From NCBI GenBank assembly GCA_903905065.1, contig CAIVEW010000061.1:1-64000 (forward strand): a DNA stretch of 64,000 nucleotides. The letters run 5' to 3'. Shown here piece by piece: positions 1-9,772 of this stretch. Under the pieces are notes generated by a model. That model was not told where the DNA came from. It saw only the letters and a program-made list of their open reading frames with translations, and did no database searches. The translations under genes and the position numbers were made by a program. Each line of letters opens with the position of its first letter. Positions within the stretch are counted from its first letter, which is position 1. This DNA comes from an uncultured Bacteroidota bacterium (GTDB taxonomy: Bacteria; Bacteroidota; Bacteroidia; Chitinophagales; Chitinophagaceae).

Positions 1-2
1 AT

Positions 3-2978
3 AATATCGGCGTGATCCCTGCTAATGACAGCGCTGTAATTTCCTACGCATACACTTTCCTGGTTACAAATCCGGGCAATGCTGAAAACGGCGTAGAAGG
101 TATAGACAGCGCATTTCCTGAACCTACATTGATGGTGAACAACCTCCCTATTCCGGCGTCAGGACCAGCGCCCGCGCCTACCATTGATACCTTCAATGCA
201 TGTTTGTTCCCCGGCCTCACCACACTACCTGTTAGCATAATGTTCGGCAGTGATAAATGCTGGACATGGAGTACCTGGACATGGGCGCCTGCCACCGGCC
301 TTGCAACAACAACCGGCGTTAATAATACTATTTCTATTACGGGTTTACCGCCAACAATAACCTACACGATCACCGGAACAGACGCTTCTATGTGTAATAC
401 ACGGACGATGTATCTAACCATAACTACCTGCAACGGCGCCGTCATTAACAGCCCTTGCCTTGGTGATCCGCTGACTTTTAACGCCCCCGGCGATTCAACG
501 GGCGCAACTTATACATGGTATGGCCCCGCGCCGTCTACCACAGTGGTAGGCACAACGCAGAGCTTTACTATTTCTCCTTCTGTATGGGCAGATACCGGTA
601 CCTATCATGTGGTGAAAACTGTATTAGGTGTCAGTGATACGTCGGTTGCAGTTGCAATAATTCACCCCGACCCCATTATTACCGCCTCAAGTAATTCTCC
701 GCTTTGTGCCGGAGCGGCAAATACGCTCACGTTAACGGCAACACCTGCCGCCGGCAGTGCGCCAGTTACTGCGTATTCCTGGACAGGGCCAGCCTCATTT
801 ACGTCAGCCATCCAGGACCCGGTCATTCCCGGCTTTGTGACAGCCGATGCCGGTACCTATACGGTTATTGCTACATCAGTTTATGGATGCAAAGACACAG
901 CGACTACGCTTGTACAGCTATTACCGCCTCCGGGGCCGCCAACAGTCGTCGGCCATGGCCCGTACTGCCAGGGCGACGCACCTCTTGCGATCACGGTAAC
1001 ACCTTCCCCTGGAGCAACAGTGTATTGGTATCCAACCGCCGCTGGCGGTGCAGGATCGACCACCACCCCAGTTGTCAGCACTACAGTTCCGGGTTCCTTT
1101 ACGTATTACTATGGTCAGTCAATTGGTGCATGTGAAAGCCCGATCGATTCCGTCACAATTGTTGTTAACCCCACCCCATCCGCCATTTTGGGTCTGTCAG
1201 CCGTTTGCCAGTTCCTCACGATCTCACTTACGGATGCCACTACAGGTGGTGCATGGACTAGCAGTTCCCCGTCGATAGCTACAGTAAACACTACCGGCCT
1301 GGTTACAGGTGTACTGGCTGGTACGGCTACGATTGGCACAACGACCATTACCTATAAACTCCCTACAGGATGCTTTGTTACACACAATGTAACAGTTAAC
1401 CAAAAACCTGCAAAACCGGTAGTAACACCGCCCACATATTGCCAGTTTGGCACTGCTGCACCACTTACAGCTACGCCCGCAACTGGCCTGTTATGGTACG
1501 GCCCGGGTATTACTCCAGGTACACCTGTAGGACCGACGCCGGCTACTGGCACAGCAGGCGTTACAAACTACTATGCTACCGAGACCAATTCTGCCGGTTG
1601 TGTAAGCGATAGTGCGATTGACGCAGTAACCATCACGCCGTTGCCTGCACCTCCGATTACACGGGACACGCTTTATTGTCAGAATTCGGTTACTGTTCCG
1701 CTGAATTACCAGGTGGACAGCGCTGCTGGTTCAAACTTAAACTGGTACAATGCGGCCTCAGGGGGCGTTTTACTTGGTGCAGCACCTTTGCCGTCAAGTG
1801 CGGTAGTTACCTATCCCGCCGGCACGACGTGGTATGTTACCCAGACAGTAAATGGCTGCGAAGGGCATTCCTCTCCTGTTAAGGTGACTGTTGTTGACCT
1901 GCCTAGCTTCACCATTACGGCCAGCAATAACTGGGTTTGTGATCACGACTCGCTCACATTCTCTTACAATGGCTCTGTGCTTGTATCCGGCACTTACTAT
2001 TGGTATTTGCCTCCGGGTGCTACCACTATTAATGGGACGACGGTGAATGACCCAACGATCACCGTGCGTTTCGACTCTGTGTACGGCCCGCACATACTGA
2101 CGCTTGCTGCAACGGAACTTAACCTGTGCACGACTTATGATACCATATCGATAAGAGTAGTACCGCCGCCAACATCTCATTGTTATATGAAGCCGGATAT
2201 CTGCCTGGGCGACACAGTAAGCCTCGCACTTTCTGACAGGTCAGATGATGCAAGTATTTTCAGTTGGTTCATAGATGGTACACCACTTATGAATTCCACA
2301 GAGGTGAATATCGTTGCTGCAAATTCAAATACCGGCGGGCCCTTTAGCATTAGCTGGAACGATAGCGGCAATCATGTTGTTACGGTCACTTGTACTACAA
2401 CGGAAGGCTGTAAGTCAGACCCCACATACGATACGGTACATGTACATCCGTTACCGGATCCTGTCTTTAACATAGCACCTAAAGCCACCGGAACGCTGTG
2501 CCTGGAAGACAGTATATTGTTTAGCGCGCGCCACCAGGACGCCAATTGCTCTTATTTATGGGAGCCCGAGCACTGCTTTAATAACAACAATAAACCGGAG
2601 ATATGGGGTAAGGTAGAACAGGGTAGAACAGATATATGGCTTACCATTACCGATCCGTTTGGTTGTAAGGCAAGCTACAACAGGGAGCTTAGCCCGGATG
2701 CCTGCTGCACTGTGTTGTTCCCTACTGCGTTCACGCCAAACGGAGACGGCCTTAACGACAAGTTCCGGCCTATATTCAACGGCTATCATAACTTCCATCA
2801 ATTCCGCATTGTGAACCGTTGGGGTCAAACAGTGTTTGAAAGCGCGAACTCCAACCCCGAATGGGACGGCAGTTTTAATGGTGTGCCGCAGGATATGGGC
2901 GTTTACTACTACTTCATCAAATTTGACTGCGGTGGCAATACTATCGAGCAAAAAGGTGATTGTACGCTTGTGAGATAG
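3..2978 (+). CDS. T9SS type B surface protein with Ig/PKD-like repeats, 5'-truncated
   Basis: The frame is open to the left window edge (first in-frame codons at 3, 6 and 9), so the N-terminus and signal peptide lie outside; the GTG at 12 is not a convincing start. The visible ~990 residues are a Thr/Pro/Gly-rich chain of Ig-like modules, several opening with a Cys motif such as 'GPYCQGDAP', 'PTYCQFGTAAP' or 'TLYCQNSVTVP', a style common in Bacteroidota adhesins. The last ~85 residues are a gliding-motility-associated (CHU_C, T9SS type B) sorting domain: 'FPTAFTPNGDGLNDKF', 'NRWGQTVFES', 'WDGSFNGVPQ'. The protein is expected to be exported by T9SS and kept at or released from the cell surface. 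Ligand and role cannot be read from sequence. A terminator follows at 3005. Confidence 0.9.
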   Translation, partial: NIGVIPANDSAVISYAYTFLVTNPGNAENGVEGIDSAFPEPTLMVNNLPIPASGPAPAPTIDTFNACLFPGLTTLPVSIMFGSDKCWTWSTWTWAPATGLATTTGVNNTISITGLPPTITYTITGTDASMCNTRTMYLTITTCNGAVINSPCLGDPLTFNAPGDSTGATYTWYGPAPSTTVVGTTQSFTISPSVWADTGTYHVVKTVLGVSDTSVAVAIIHPDPIITASSNSPLCAGAANTLTLTATPAAGSAPVTAYSWTGPASFTSAIQDPVIPGFVTADAGTYTVIATSVYGCKDTATTLVQLLPPPGPPTVVGHGPYCQGDAPLAITVTPSPGATVYWYPTAAGGAGSTTTPVVSTTVPGSFTYYYGQSIGACESPIDSVTIVVNPTPSAILGLSAVCQFLTISLTDATTGGAWTSSSPSIATVNTTGLVTGVLAGTATIGTTTITYKLPTGCFVTHNVTVNQKPAKPVVTPPTYCQFGTAAPLTATPATGLLWYGPGITPGTPVGPTPATGTAGVTNYYATETNSAGCVSDSAIDAVTITPLPAPPITRDTLYCQNSVTVPLNYQVDSAAGSNLNWYNAASGGVLLGAAPLPSSAVVTYPAGTTWYVTQTVNGCEGHSSPVKVTVVDLPSFTITASNNWVCDHDSLTFSYNGSVLVSGTYYWYLPPGATTINGTTVNDPTITVRFDSVYGPHILTLAATELNLCTTYDTISIRVVPPPTSHCYMKPDICLGDTVSLALSDRSDDASIFSWFIDGTPLMNSTEVNIVAANSNTGGPFSISWNDSGNHVVTVTCTTTEGCKSDPTYDTVHVHPLPDPVFNIAPKATGTLCLEDSILFSARHQDANCSYLWEPEHCFNNNNKPEIWGKVEQGRTDIWLTITDPFGCKASYNRELSPDACCTVLFPTAFTPNGDGLNDKFRPIFNGYHNFHQFRIVNRWGQTVFESANSNPEWDGSFNGVPQDMGVYYYFIKFDCGGNTIEQKGDCTLVR

Positions 2979-3004
2979 TATATCGGTTCGTAATAAAAAT
3001 AGGG

Positions 3005-3037
3005 ATACCATCGTTTAAAGCGGTGGTATTCTTTTTT
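3005..3037 (+). terminator. Rho-independent terminator after the first gene
   Basis: A 9-bp stem (3005-3013 with 3021-3029, one wobble pair) has a 7-nt loop and is followed by a T run at 3032-3037, 27 nt after the stop codon. Confidence 0.75.
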
Positions 3038-3123
3038 ATTCCCGCCAGGTAAAAATTATTTGATAAATCGGAATGGAGCTTCTGGTTCATTTTGCGATAT
3101 TAAAAACAAAATGCAGGAACTGC

Positions 3124-3170
3124 GCAGCCGTGCCGCTACAGACAGGCAGGTTTGCACGCGGCTGCTTTTT
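3124..3170 (+). other. Isolated hairpin with T run, possible small RNA or second terminator
   Basis: GCAGCCGTGC (3124-3133) pairs with GCACGCGGCTGC (3154-3165) with a 2-nt bulge and a 20-nt loop, followed by TTTTT at 3166-3170. It lies between the terminator at 3005-3037 and the next start codon at 3241, with no ORF of its own, so it either ends a short independent transcript or sits in the leader of the next gene. Confidence 0.4.
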
Positions 3171-3240
3171 GAGAAATACTTCTCTTGAGAAACCAATTTG
3201 GAGGAAAATAACTAAACATGTAATTTAGGAGCACCAACTT

Positions 3241-6072
3241 ATGAAAAAGAACTTTAAAATCTTGATTTGCGCAGCCCTCTTAATTGCGCTACGCCAGGAA
3301 GCACAGGCTAAAACCGTTCCAACAAATACAGCCAAAAAACTATATTTTATAGAAAATAAAGGGCAGGTAACGGACCAGGGCCACAACTCCAGGAAAGATA
3401 TTCAATTTGTGCTGGGAGCTCCGGGCATGAGTGTTTTTGTCGGAAATGGTCAGATGCATTACCAATTTTCGAGGGTTACTAACGCTGCGAAAGCTGCGGC
3501 TAAACCTGCATCCCGGTTTACGGATATGGACAGGCAAGCCACAATAAATACCTACCGGATGGATGTGGCGCTTGTTGGCGCAAACAGCCATGCCGAAGTC
3601 ATCGCCGAAGAACCCCAGGCATACTATGAGAATTACTACCTGGCTGGTTGCCCCGCGAATGGACTACGGGTCCATGCTTTTGGCAAACTCACTTATAAAA
3701 ATGTGTATAAGGGGATAGATTGGGTCGTTCGCATCAAGGGTAATAAGCTGGAGCACGAATTTATCGTTGGCCCCGGCGGAAATGCTGCGGATATACGGCT
3801 GAAATACGATGGTCAGTCCTCATTGAAAATAAACGACGATGGCAGCATCACAGCTACTACACCCATGGGTACTGTTACGGAGCATGCACCAATATGTTTT
3901 CGTGGCGGCGGAAATATAGTTCCGTCTTCTTTCCGGCTGCATGGAAATATTTTAAGCTACGAAACCAACGGTTATTATCATGCGTTGGTTGTTGACCCCA
4001 TACTGGACTGGGGCACCTATTATGGCCCCGATACCAGCACCAGCCCGTTTTATGCCCTTGCCTGTGACGCCACTGCCCACGTATATGGTGCAGGTTTTAC
4101 TTATGCTGCAAGCCAAATAGCCACTTCTGGCAGTTACCAGGGCACTTTCGGCGGCGACCAGGATGCTTACCTTGTTAAGTTTGATTCTTCGGGAAACCAG
4201 CTATGGGGCACTTATTACGGTGGTATCGGTACGGATATCGGCTATGCCGTAGCTTGTGACTCAATCGGCAATGTGTACCTCGGTGGCACTACCAGCAGCA
4301 CCACGGGCATATCTACTCCGGGTTGTCAGCAGCCCACTTATGGGGGTGGTACCCGCGATTGTTTCCTGGCGAGGTTTACTACAGACGGTGCCAGGCTTTG
4401 GGGTACCTACCTGGGTGGCTCCGGTGATAACATTCCTGGCTCCATTGCCACTGACGCGCATTGGCATGTTTACATTGCCGGCGTTACAACCGACGGCACC
4501 AACACCGCGACCGCCGGAAGTTTTCAGCCGACACACTCCGGTGGCTACGATGATTTCCTGGTGCAGTATGATTCATCCGGAATACGGCAATGGGGCACTT
4601 ATTATGGCGGCCCGGGCGATGAATTTAGTGGTGTAGTTTGTACCGATGGCAACTACGCTTATCTCTCCGGCTGGACCAGCAGTACTACCGGCATCGCTAC
4701 TGCATTAAGCCATCAGACCGCGCTTGCGGGGGGCAGTGATGCATTCCTGGCGAAATTCAATGTTACCGGATCAAGGCTTTGGGGCACTTATTTTGGCGGC
4801 CCCGCCGCTGAGACAACTGGTGGCGCGACCTGCGACCTCAACGGTAATATTTACCTGCTCGGCAATACCCAGAGCGACGCTGGTATATCCACTGCGGGCA
4901 GCTTTCAGCCGGCAAGAGGAGGCCTGTACGATGCCTTCCTGGCAAAGTTTGACCCGGAGCTGGGCGTGCTTGACTGGGCTACCTATTATGGCGGACCACA
5001 GGCGGAGGACGTCACTTATAGCAGGATCACTACAGACGATTCTTTGAATGTCTATATAACGGGTTATACCGCCAGCACCACCGACGTAGCCTCTGCAGGC
5101 TCCTGGCAGGACGCCTTTGGCGGCGGCGACCAGGATGGTTTTCTGGCAAAGTATAATGCGGCAGGTATCCAGTATTGGAGCACCTATTTTGGCGGCGATG
5201 GTACCGATGAAGCCCGGGCTTGCGCTTTTGATGGCAAAGGGGTATATGTTGCCGGTTATACCACCAGTACCAATAATATTGCTACACCAACCGGGTTGCA
5301 GCCCACAGGTGGCGGTGGCATGTATTACTACCAGGGATTCCTCGCGAGGTTCTCTGATTTTGTCTCGGGCCTCCCGGGGCCGATAGGCGGAGCCACCCGT
5401 ATTTGTATAGGCACCCCAACAATGATGAACGACGTTGTCCCAGGCGGCACCTGGACCAGCAGCAACACGTCGGTTGCCACGATTGTTCCGACTTCCGGAG
5501 TGGTGGTTGGGCTCAGCGCTGGCACTACTGTTTTCAGCTATACTACTTCAACGGGATTTGTTACAATAGTCGTCACGGTGAACCCAGCTCCTACTGCTAT
5601 CCTGGGTCTCACAACATATTGCCTTGGGTTAAGCACAGTGCTTACAGATGCGACGGGTGACGGCGTGTGGACAAGCAGTAACCCCTCAGTTGCTGCCGCA
5701 GGCTACACTACCGGGCTAATCACCGGCGCGTCATTAGGGACGGCTACAATAACTTATACCGATACCGTCACCACTTGTTCCACATCTACTGTTTTCACGG
5801 TCATCAATTGTATTAGTGCGGTGCCATCGGTTTCCGGAAATCAGTACGTCGAGATTTTCCCCAGCCCTGCGACAGATGCGCTTACCATAAAAATGAATAA
5901 CGGGGCGTTCGCCTTATTTACTATCACCAGCGAAACCGGGCAGGTAATGCAGCAGCAAAATATTAACGCAGCACAAACAACTGTGGATGTTGCCAAATGG
6001 CCGCCCGGTATCTACAACATCACATTCACAGGCAGGGACGGCACAATAACCAGGAAATTTTTGAAGAAATAG
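3241..6072 (+). CDS. SBBP-repeat beta-propeller surface protein with T9SS type A tail
   Basis: A 943-residue secreted protein. Residues 1-23 form a signal peptide (MKK...ALRQEAQA). The next ~225 residues resemble the N-terminal domain (DUF7948 type) found before SBBP repeats, with the start 'LYFIENKGQV'. Seven blocks beginning with 'WGTYYGG' or variants (WGTYLGG, WATYYGG, WSTYFGG) follow at ~60-residue spacing, each with 'GNVYLGG'- and 'FLAKF'-like strands: the SBBP beta-propeller. Two Big_2/Ig-like modules ('GTWTSSNTSVATI', 'GVWTSSNPSVAAA') precede a type A sorting domain ('VEIFPSPATDALTI' ... 'GIYNITFTGRDGTITRKFLKK'). It is probably a cell-surface or released adhesin; the ligand is unknown. 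The start codon is supported by the signal peptide and by 'taggag' 10 nt upstream. Confidence 0.9.
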   Translation: MKKNFKILICAALLIALRQEAQAKTVPTNTAKKLYFIENKGQVTDQGHNSRKDIQFVLGAPGMSVFVGNGQMHYQFSRVTNAAKAAAKPASRFTDMDRQATINTYRMDVALVGANSHAEVIAEEPQAYYENYYLAGCPANGLRVHAFGKLTYKNVYKGIDWVVRIKGNKLEHEFIVGPGGNAADIRLKYDGQSSLKINDDGSITATTPMGTVTEHAPICFRGGGNIVPSSFRLHGNILSYETNGYYHALVVDPILDWGTYYGPDTSTSPFYALACDATAHVYGAGFTYAASQIATSGSYQGTFGGDQDAYLVKFDSSGNQLWGTYYGGIGTDIGYAVACDSIGNVYLGGTTSSTTGISTPGCQQPTYGGGTRDCFLARFTTDGARLWGTYLGGSGDNIPGSIATDAHWHVYIAGVTTDGTNTATAGSFQPTHSGGYDDFLVQYDSSGIRQWGTYYGGPGDEFSGVVCTDGNYAYLSGWTSSTTGIATALSHQTALAGGSDAFLAKFNVTGSRLWGTYFGGPAAETTGGATCDLNGNIYLLGNTQSDAGISTAGSFQPARGGLYDAFLAKFDPELGVLDWATYYGGPQAEDVTYSRITTDDSLNVYITGYTASTTDVASAGSWQDAFGGGDQDGFLAKYNAAGIQYWSTYFGGDGTDEARACAFDGKGVYVAGYTTSTNNIATPTGLQPTGGGGMYYYQGFLARFSDFVSGLPGPIGGATRICIGTPTMMNDVVPGGTWTSSNTSVATIVPTSGVVVGLSAGTTVFSYTTSTGFVTIVVTVNPAPTAILGLTTYCLGLSTVLTDATGDGVWTSSNPSVAAAGYTTGLITGASLGTATITYTDTVTTCSTSTVFTVINCISAVPSVSGNQYVEIFPSPATDALTIKMNNGAFALFTITSETGQVMQQQNINAAQTTVDVAKWPPGIYNITFTGRDGTITRKFLKK

Positions 6073-6094
6073 GCTCAGTAAATGTAACCGTTTT

Positions 6095-6122
6095 GTAGAG
6101 ACGCAATGCATTGCGTCTCTAC
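6095..6122. repeat. 28-bp perfect palindrome
   Basis: GTAGAGACGCAATG at 6095-6108 is followed directly by its exact reverse complement at 6109-6122, between two convergent genes. There is only a short T-rich stretch after it. It may act as a bidirectional terminator, or be one copy of a dispersed genomic palindrome family; no second copy was seen in the window. Confidence 0.75.
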
Positions 6123-6252
6123 TTGTTTTGAATAGATCACGAGGTTGACACTGTTTGAATACCAACGCGGAATAAAAATAGATACCCACGTTTGGCGGCC
6201 TTGAAAACTAAATGAGGGCCCCGCAGTCTTTGCGTCTTTGCGCTAACCCTTA

Positions 6253-6687
6253 CTAAAAACTATATGCCTTGATATACTCCATTTTGGTATTGCTCTTTGA
6301 GCAGCTCACCTGGAAGTAATCGTAAAACGTAGTATCGCCAGCGATCCGAAACCCGATGATATAGGTGTAGGGCGCATCACCCTTCCTGATGACCGGGGTA
6401 GCGTCTTCCGCACCCTTCGGCATAGTAAACTTGCCCTCGCCGAAGTTGGTTCCGAAGTCGGCATCTACATCATATACACCCGTAGCAATATCACTGTCCG
6501 CAATTACTTTCACCGAAAAAGAGGAATGGTTTATCGCATCCTCCACGATCGGCATTTTAGCCTCAGCAACCGTGCCCCCCGGCTTCGGAATTTTTTTTGG
6601 TTTGTGCTCTTCAGCATTGTTCCCACAGCTATAGAACGCAATAGTCACTGATACAAAAGCAATCACTAGAAGGCCTGTTTTTTTCAT
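6253..6687 (-). CDS. Small predicted lipoprotein of unknown function
   Basis: The open frame extends up to 6849, but the ATG at 6687 gives a clean lipoprotein signal (MKKTGLLVIAFVSVTIAFYSC, Cys at residue 21), so this start is chosen; the product is 144 aa. After a Lys/Pro-rich linker comes an 'ADSDIATGVYDVDADFGTNF' segment and a C-terminal beta-rich part. No family was recognised. The upstream box TATTTTTG (minus strand, 6696-6703) matches the Bacteroidota -7 element only 8 nt before the ATG. It is divergent from the M49 peptidase gene, with 109 nt between the two starts. Confidence 0.7.
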   Translation of the reverse strand: MKKTGLLVIAFVSVTIAFYSCGNNAEEHKPKKIPKPGGTVAEAKMPIVEDAINHSSFSVKVIADSDIATGVYDVDADFGTNFGEGKFTMPKGAEDATPVIRKGDAPYTYIIGFRIAGDTTFYDYFQVSCSKSNTKMEYIKAYSF

Positions 6688-6796
6688 TATGCCGGCAAAA
6701 ATAAGGTAACTGCGCGTAACAAACGCAACCCGTGGTGAAAGGCGCTTCTTTGCTATTCCACACCGTTGAAGTACCTTGCCGCAAACTTTGTTGAAG

Positions 6797-8887
6797 ATGA
6801 AATACAGTAACCATATAAAATGGGCAATACCCGTATTAGCAATGAGCACTCAATTGTTTACAAGCAGCTGTAACAACAGCACCACTACAACATCGACAAC
6901 CGTAACAACAACCACGGTAGAAGGCTACGACAGCACCTTCAATGTCATGGCACAGTCCTTTGCCGACCTCCAATTGCTACGCTACCAGGTACCTGGCTTC
7001 AATGGCTTGTCTCTTCAACAGAAGAAACTCGCCTACTACCTCTACGAAGCTGGCCTCAGTGGCCGCGATATGATCTATGACCAGAAAAGCAAGTATGGCC
7101 TGCTGCTGCGCAAAACAATAGAGACGGTCTACGGCTCTTACAAGGGTGATAAGAACAGCGACGACTGGAAGAAGTTCGAAGTGTATTGCGGGCGGTTTTG
7201 GTTCAGTAATGGCAATCATCATCACTACAGCAATGAAAAGTTCATCCCGGAATGTTCCTACGAATATTTCGCGGGGATAGTAAAAGCAGCCGATACAGCG
7301 CAACTACCAAAAAACAGCGGCGAGAGCACAGACGCATTCCTGGCGCGCATCAAGCCCATCGTATTCGACCCGAAATTTGAACCAAAGGTTGTTGACCAGC
7401 GCCCGAATATTGATAACATAGTCAACTCATCCAACAACTTCTACGAAGGCGTGACTCAGAAAGAAGTGGAAGACTTCTATTCAAAATTCGACACAAAGGG
7501 CAATGCGCCATCGTGGGGGCTCAACAGCAAGCTGATGAAAGAAAACGGCCAGATCTCAGAGCACACCTGGAAGAGCGGGGGCATGTATTGCGCAGCTATT
7601 GATAAGATCATCTTCTGGCTGGAGAAAGCATCTGCCGTGGCAGAAGACAGCATACAGAAAAAATCACTGGACCTCCTAGTACAATACTACAAAACCGGCG
7701 ACCTCAAAACATGGGACGACTACAACATCGCCTGGGTAGATTCAAAGTCGCGCATAGATGCGGTCGTGGGCTTTATAGAAGTATATCTCGATGCCATCGG
7801 TAAGAAGGGCAGCTTTGAAAGCACCATATCCCTGAAGGACATGGAAGAAACTAAGCGTATAGAAGCCATAGCCAACCAGGCACAGTGGTTTGAAGATAAT
7901 TCGCCGATAATGCCCGAGCACAAAAAGAAAACAGTGAAAGGCATTACCGGAAAAGCCATCACCGTGATCGTAGAGAGCGGTGATGCCGCGCCCAGTACGC
8001 CTATCGGCATCAACCTGCCAAATGCAGAATGGATACGCAAGGAGCATGGTTCTAAATCTGTATCGCTGTCTAACATCATTCACTCTTACAATGTAGTAAG
8101 TGCAAAGAGTGGCCTCGTTGATGAATTCGCCGTGAACGATACGGTGATGCAGCGCCTGAAAAAATACGGCGCGCTTTCCAGCGACCTCCATACCGACATG
8201 CATGAGTGTATAGGCCATGCGTCTGGCCAGATAAACCCCGGCGTAGAAACAACCGACAAAACACTGAAGAACTACGCTAGCTGCCTCGAAGAAGCCCGCG
8301 CCGACCTCGTAGGCCTCTACTACATTATGGACAAGAAGCTCGTGGACATAGGCGTAATGCCCAGCCTGGAAGTGGGCGAGGCGGGCTATGACAACTACAT
8401 GATGAACGGCCTTATGACCCAGCTCACCCGCCTGAAACCCGGAGAGCAGCTGGAAGAAGCCCACATGCGCAATCGTGCCCTCATAGCCCACTGGGCTTAT
8501 GAAAAAGGCAAGAAAGACAATGTTGTAGCCTTCGTAACAAAAAACGGCAAAACCTATGTGCAGGTGAACGACTACAACAAGCTCCGCGACCTCTTCGGCC
8601 AGTTGCTCAAGGAGATACAGCGCATAAAATCAGAAGGCGACTACAACGCAGGTAAAAACCTCGTGGAGAACTATGGCGTAAAAGTGGACGCCAGGCTGCA
8701 CAAAGAAATATTGGAGCGCTTCGCTAAGCTGAACATAAAGCCCTACCGCGGCTTCATTCAGCCCAAACTTGTACCCGTAATGAGCGGCAACGACATCACC
8801 GATGTGAAAGTGGAATACCCCGACAACTTCTTCACCCAAATGATGGAGTACGGCAAGAACTACGGCTTTCTGCCTGTGAAGAATTGA
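6797..8887 (+). CDS. M49 family (dipeptidyl-peptidase III type) zinc peptidase, lipoprotein
   Basis: The product is 696 aa from the ATG at 6797; the frame runs back to a TTG at 6776, but the ATG places a lipoprotein signal directly at the N-terminus (lipobox 'FTSSC'). Zinc site: 'HECIGH' at residues 469-474 fits the M49 HEXXGH motif, and 'EEARAD' at 498-503 fits the second motif (EECRAE in characterised DPP III). This family removes dipeptides from peptide N-termini. The lipobox suggests the enzyme is anchored to a membrane on the non-cytosolic side, so it could serve peptide scavenging. Bacteroidota homologs are sometimes mislabelled 'dihydrofolate reductase'; nothing here supports that. Length is close to that of known DPP III enzymes (about 670-740 aa). 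Confidence 0.88.
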   Translation: MKYSNHIKWAIPVLAMSTQLFTSSCNNSTTTTSTTVTTTTVEGYDSTFNVMAQSFADLQLLRYQVPGFNGLSLQQKKLAYYLYEAGLSGRDMIYDQKSKYGLLLRKTIETVYGSYKGDKNSDDWKKFEVYCGRFWFSNGNHHHYSNEKFIPECSYEYFAGIVKAADTAQLPKNSGESTDAFLARIKPIVFDPKFEPKVVDQRPNIDNIVNSSNNFYEGVTQKEVEDFYSKFDTKGNAPSWGLNSKLMKENGQISEHTWKSGGMYCAAIDKIIFWLEKASAVAEDSIQKKSLDLLVQYYKTGDLKTWDDYNIAWVDSKSRIDAVVGFIEVYLDAIGKKGSFESTISLKDMEETKRIEAIANQAQWFEDNSPIMPEHKKKTVKGITGKAITVIVESGDAAPSTPIGINLPNAEWIRKEHGSKSVSLSNIIHSYNVVSAKSGLVDEFAVNDTVMQRLKKYGALSSDLHTDMHECIGHASGQINPGVETTDKTLKNYASCLEEARADLVGLYYIMDKKLVDIGVMPSLEVGEAGYDNYMMNGLMTQLTRLKPGEQLEEAHMRNRALIAHWAYEKGKKDNVVAFVTKNGKTYVQVNDYNKLRDLFGQLLKEIQRIKSEGDYNAGKNLVENYGVKVDARLHKEILERFAKLNIKPYRGFIQPKLVPVMSGNDITDVKVEYPDNFFTQMMEYGKNYGFLPVKN

Positions 8888-8908
8888 GGAGACAATGATT
8901 CAATAAAG

Positions 8909-8940
8909 CGGGCTGCCGTATACGAGGCGGCCCGATTTAT
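8909..8940 (+). terminator. Terminator after the M49 peptidase gene
   Basis: CGGGCTGCC (8909-8917) pairs with GGCGGCCCG (8926-8934) with one G-T wobble, followed by a T-rich stretch. It lies 22 nt after the stop codon, between convergent genes, and may serve both. Confidence 0.7.
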
Positions 8941-8988
8941 TTTACGCAAAGTCATTTTCCTTCTGTGCTGAGGGTAATGTAAATCGAT

Positions 8989-9582
8989 CTATTTTGAGTA
9001 GTAAATACTATGGTCGTTCACCCTGAAGTACGCCTTCCAGATATCTTTATCATCCACAAAAGCCGGGATTTTCCCCTCGCGGTCATTATCATTGGCAGGA
9101 ATAAATTTCGCATCGTTCATTACGGTGCACAGCCTTTTAAATATAGCCAACTGCACATCCAAAGCCAGTGGGTTCGCCCCTGAAGAATCCCGCACCCCCT
9201 CATACCCGAAGTAGTCTACTTTGCCTCCCGTATCCACCAAAATATCCCGCAGGTTCAGCGTATAGCTGCCATCCGGTATATTAGAGAGTTCTTCCGCAAT
9301 ACCGTTAAACAAATAGTCATGAAAGATCTCATCACCTTTGTATTGCGGCTGGTTACCTTTTACCTGCACCTTCATGCCCCCTACTTTTATCGGCCGGGCT
9401 ATGGTCGCGGACCTATGTACCTCCCGCTCACCGCCCGTCGTGAAGTCGGCCGTTTTTACGTCTGAAAATACTATGGCTACACCCTTACGCACCACCTTGT
9501 CTCCATTTCTTTCAAAAGTTTGCGCGAAGCCTGTAAATGGAGTACATACCAATAAGACCAGGAAAAAAGAGATTGCTTTCAT
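8989..9582 (-). CDS. Secreted protein of unknown function
   Basis: A 197-residue protein with a clear signal peptide (MKAISFFLVLLVCTPFTGFAQ). The mature part is polar and mixed alpha/beta, with no motif recognised; 'YFGYEGVRDSSGANPLALD' and a C-terminal 'DDKDIWKAYFRVNDHSIYYSK' are the most distinctive segments. Probably periplasmic or surface located. It is a single gene, convergent with the peptidase gene. Confidence 0.7.
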   Translation of the reverse strand: MKAISFFLVLLVCTPFTGFAQTFERNGDKVVRKGVAIVFSDVKTADFTTGGEREVHRSATIARPIKVGGMKVQVKGNQPQYKGDEIFHDYLFNGIAEELSNIPDGSYTLNLRDILVDTGGKVDYFGYEGVRDSSGANPLALDVQLAIFKRLCTVMNDAKFIPANDNDREGKIPAFVDDKDIWKAYFRVNDHSIYYSK

Positions 9583-9772
9583 CAGACACGTTTTAGCATA
9601 TCAACAAATTAGCGGTTTCCCCAATAAATACAAAAGATAAAAGCCGGCATTAACCAGCTTTTTAAAAAAGATATGACACCCGCTTTGCTCAACCGTTATT
9701 CCACTGCTGAAAACATATTCACAAAGCACTCCCCGGCACAAGGTCCCGATTTTCATCGGGAGGGGCCGGGGG

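Noticed and set aside
3055-3094. Promoter for the hairpin RNA at 3124 (TTTG ... TCATTTTG)
   Set aside because: The -7 match is imperfect and the spacer is about 24 nt instead of 19, so it is not reported as a promoter.
7742-8491. 249-codon minus-strand ORF
   Set aside because: It lies wholly inside the M49 peptidase gene, has no family signature, and the plus-strand gene has intact zinc motifs.
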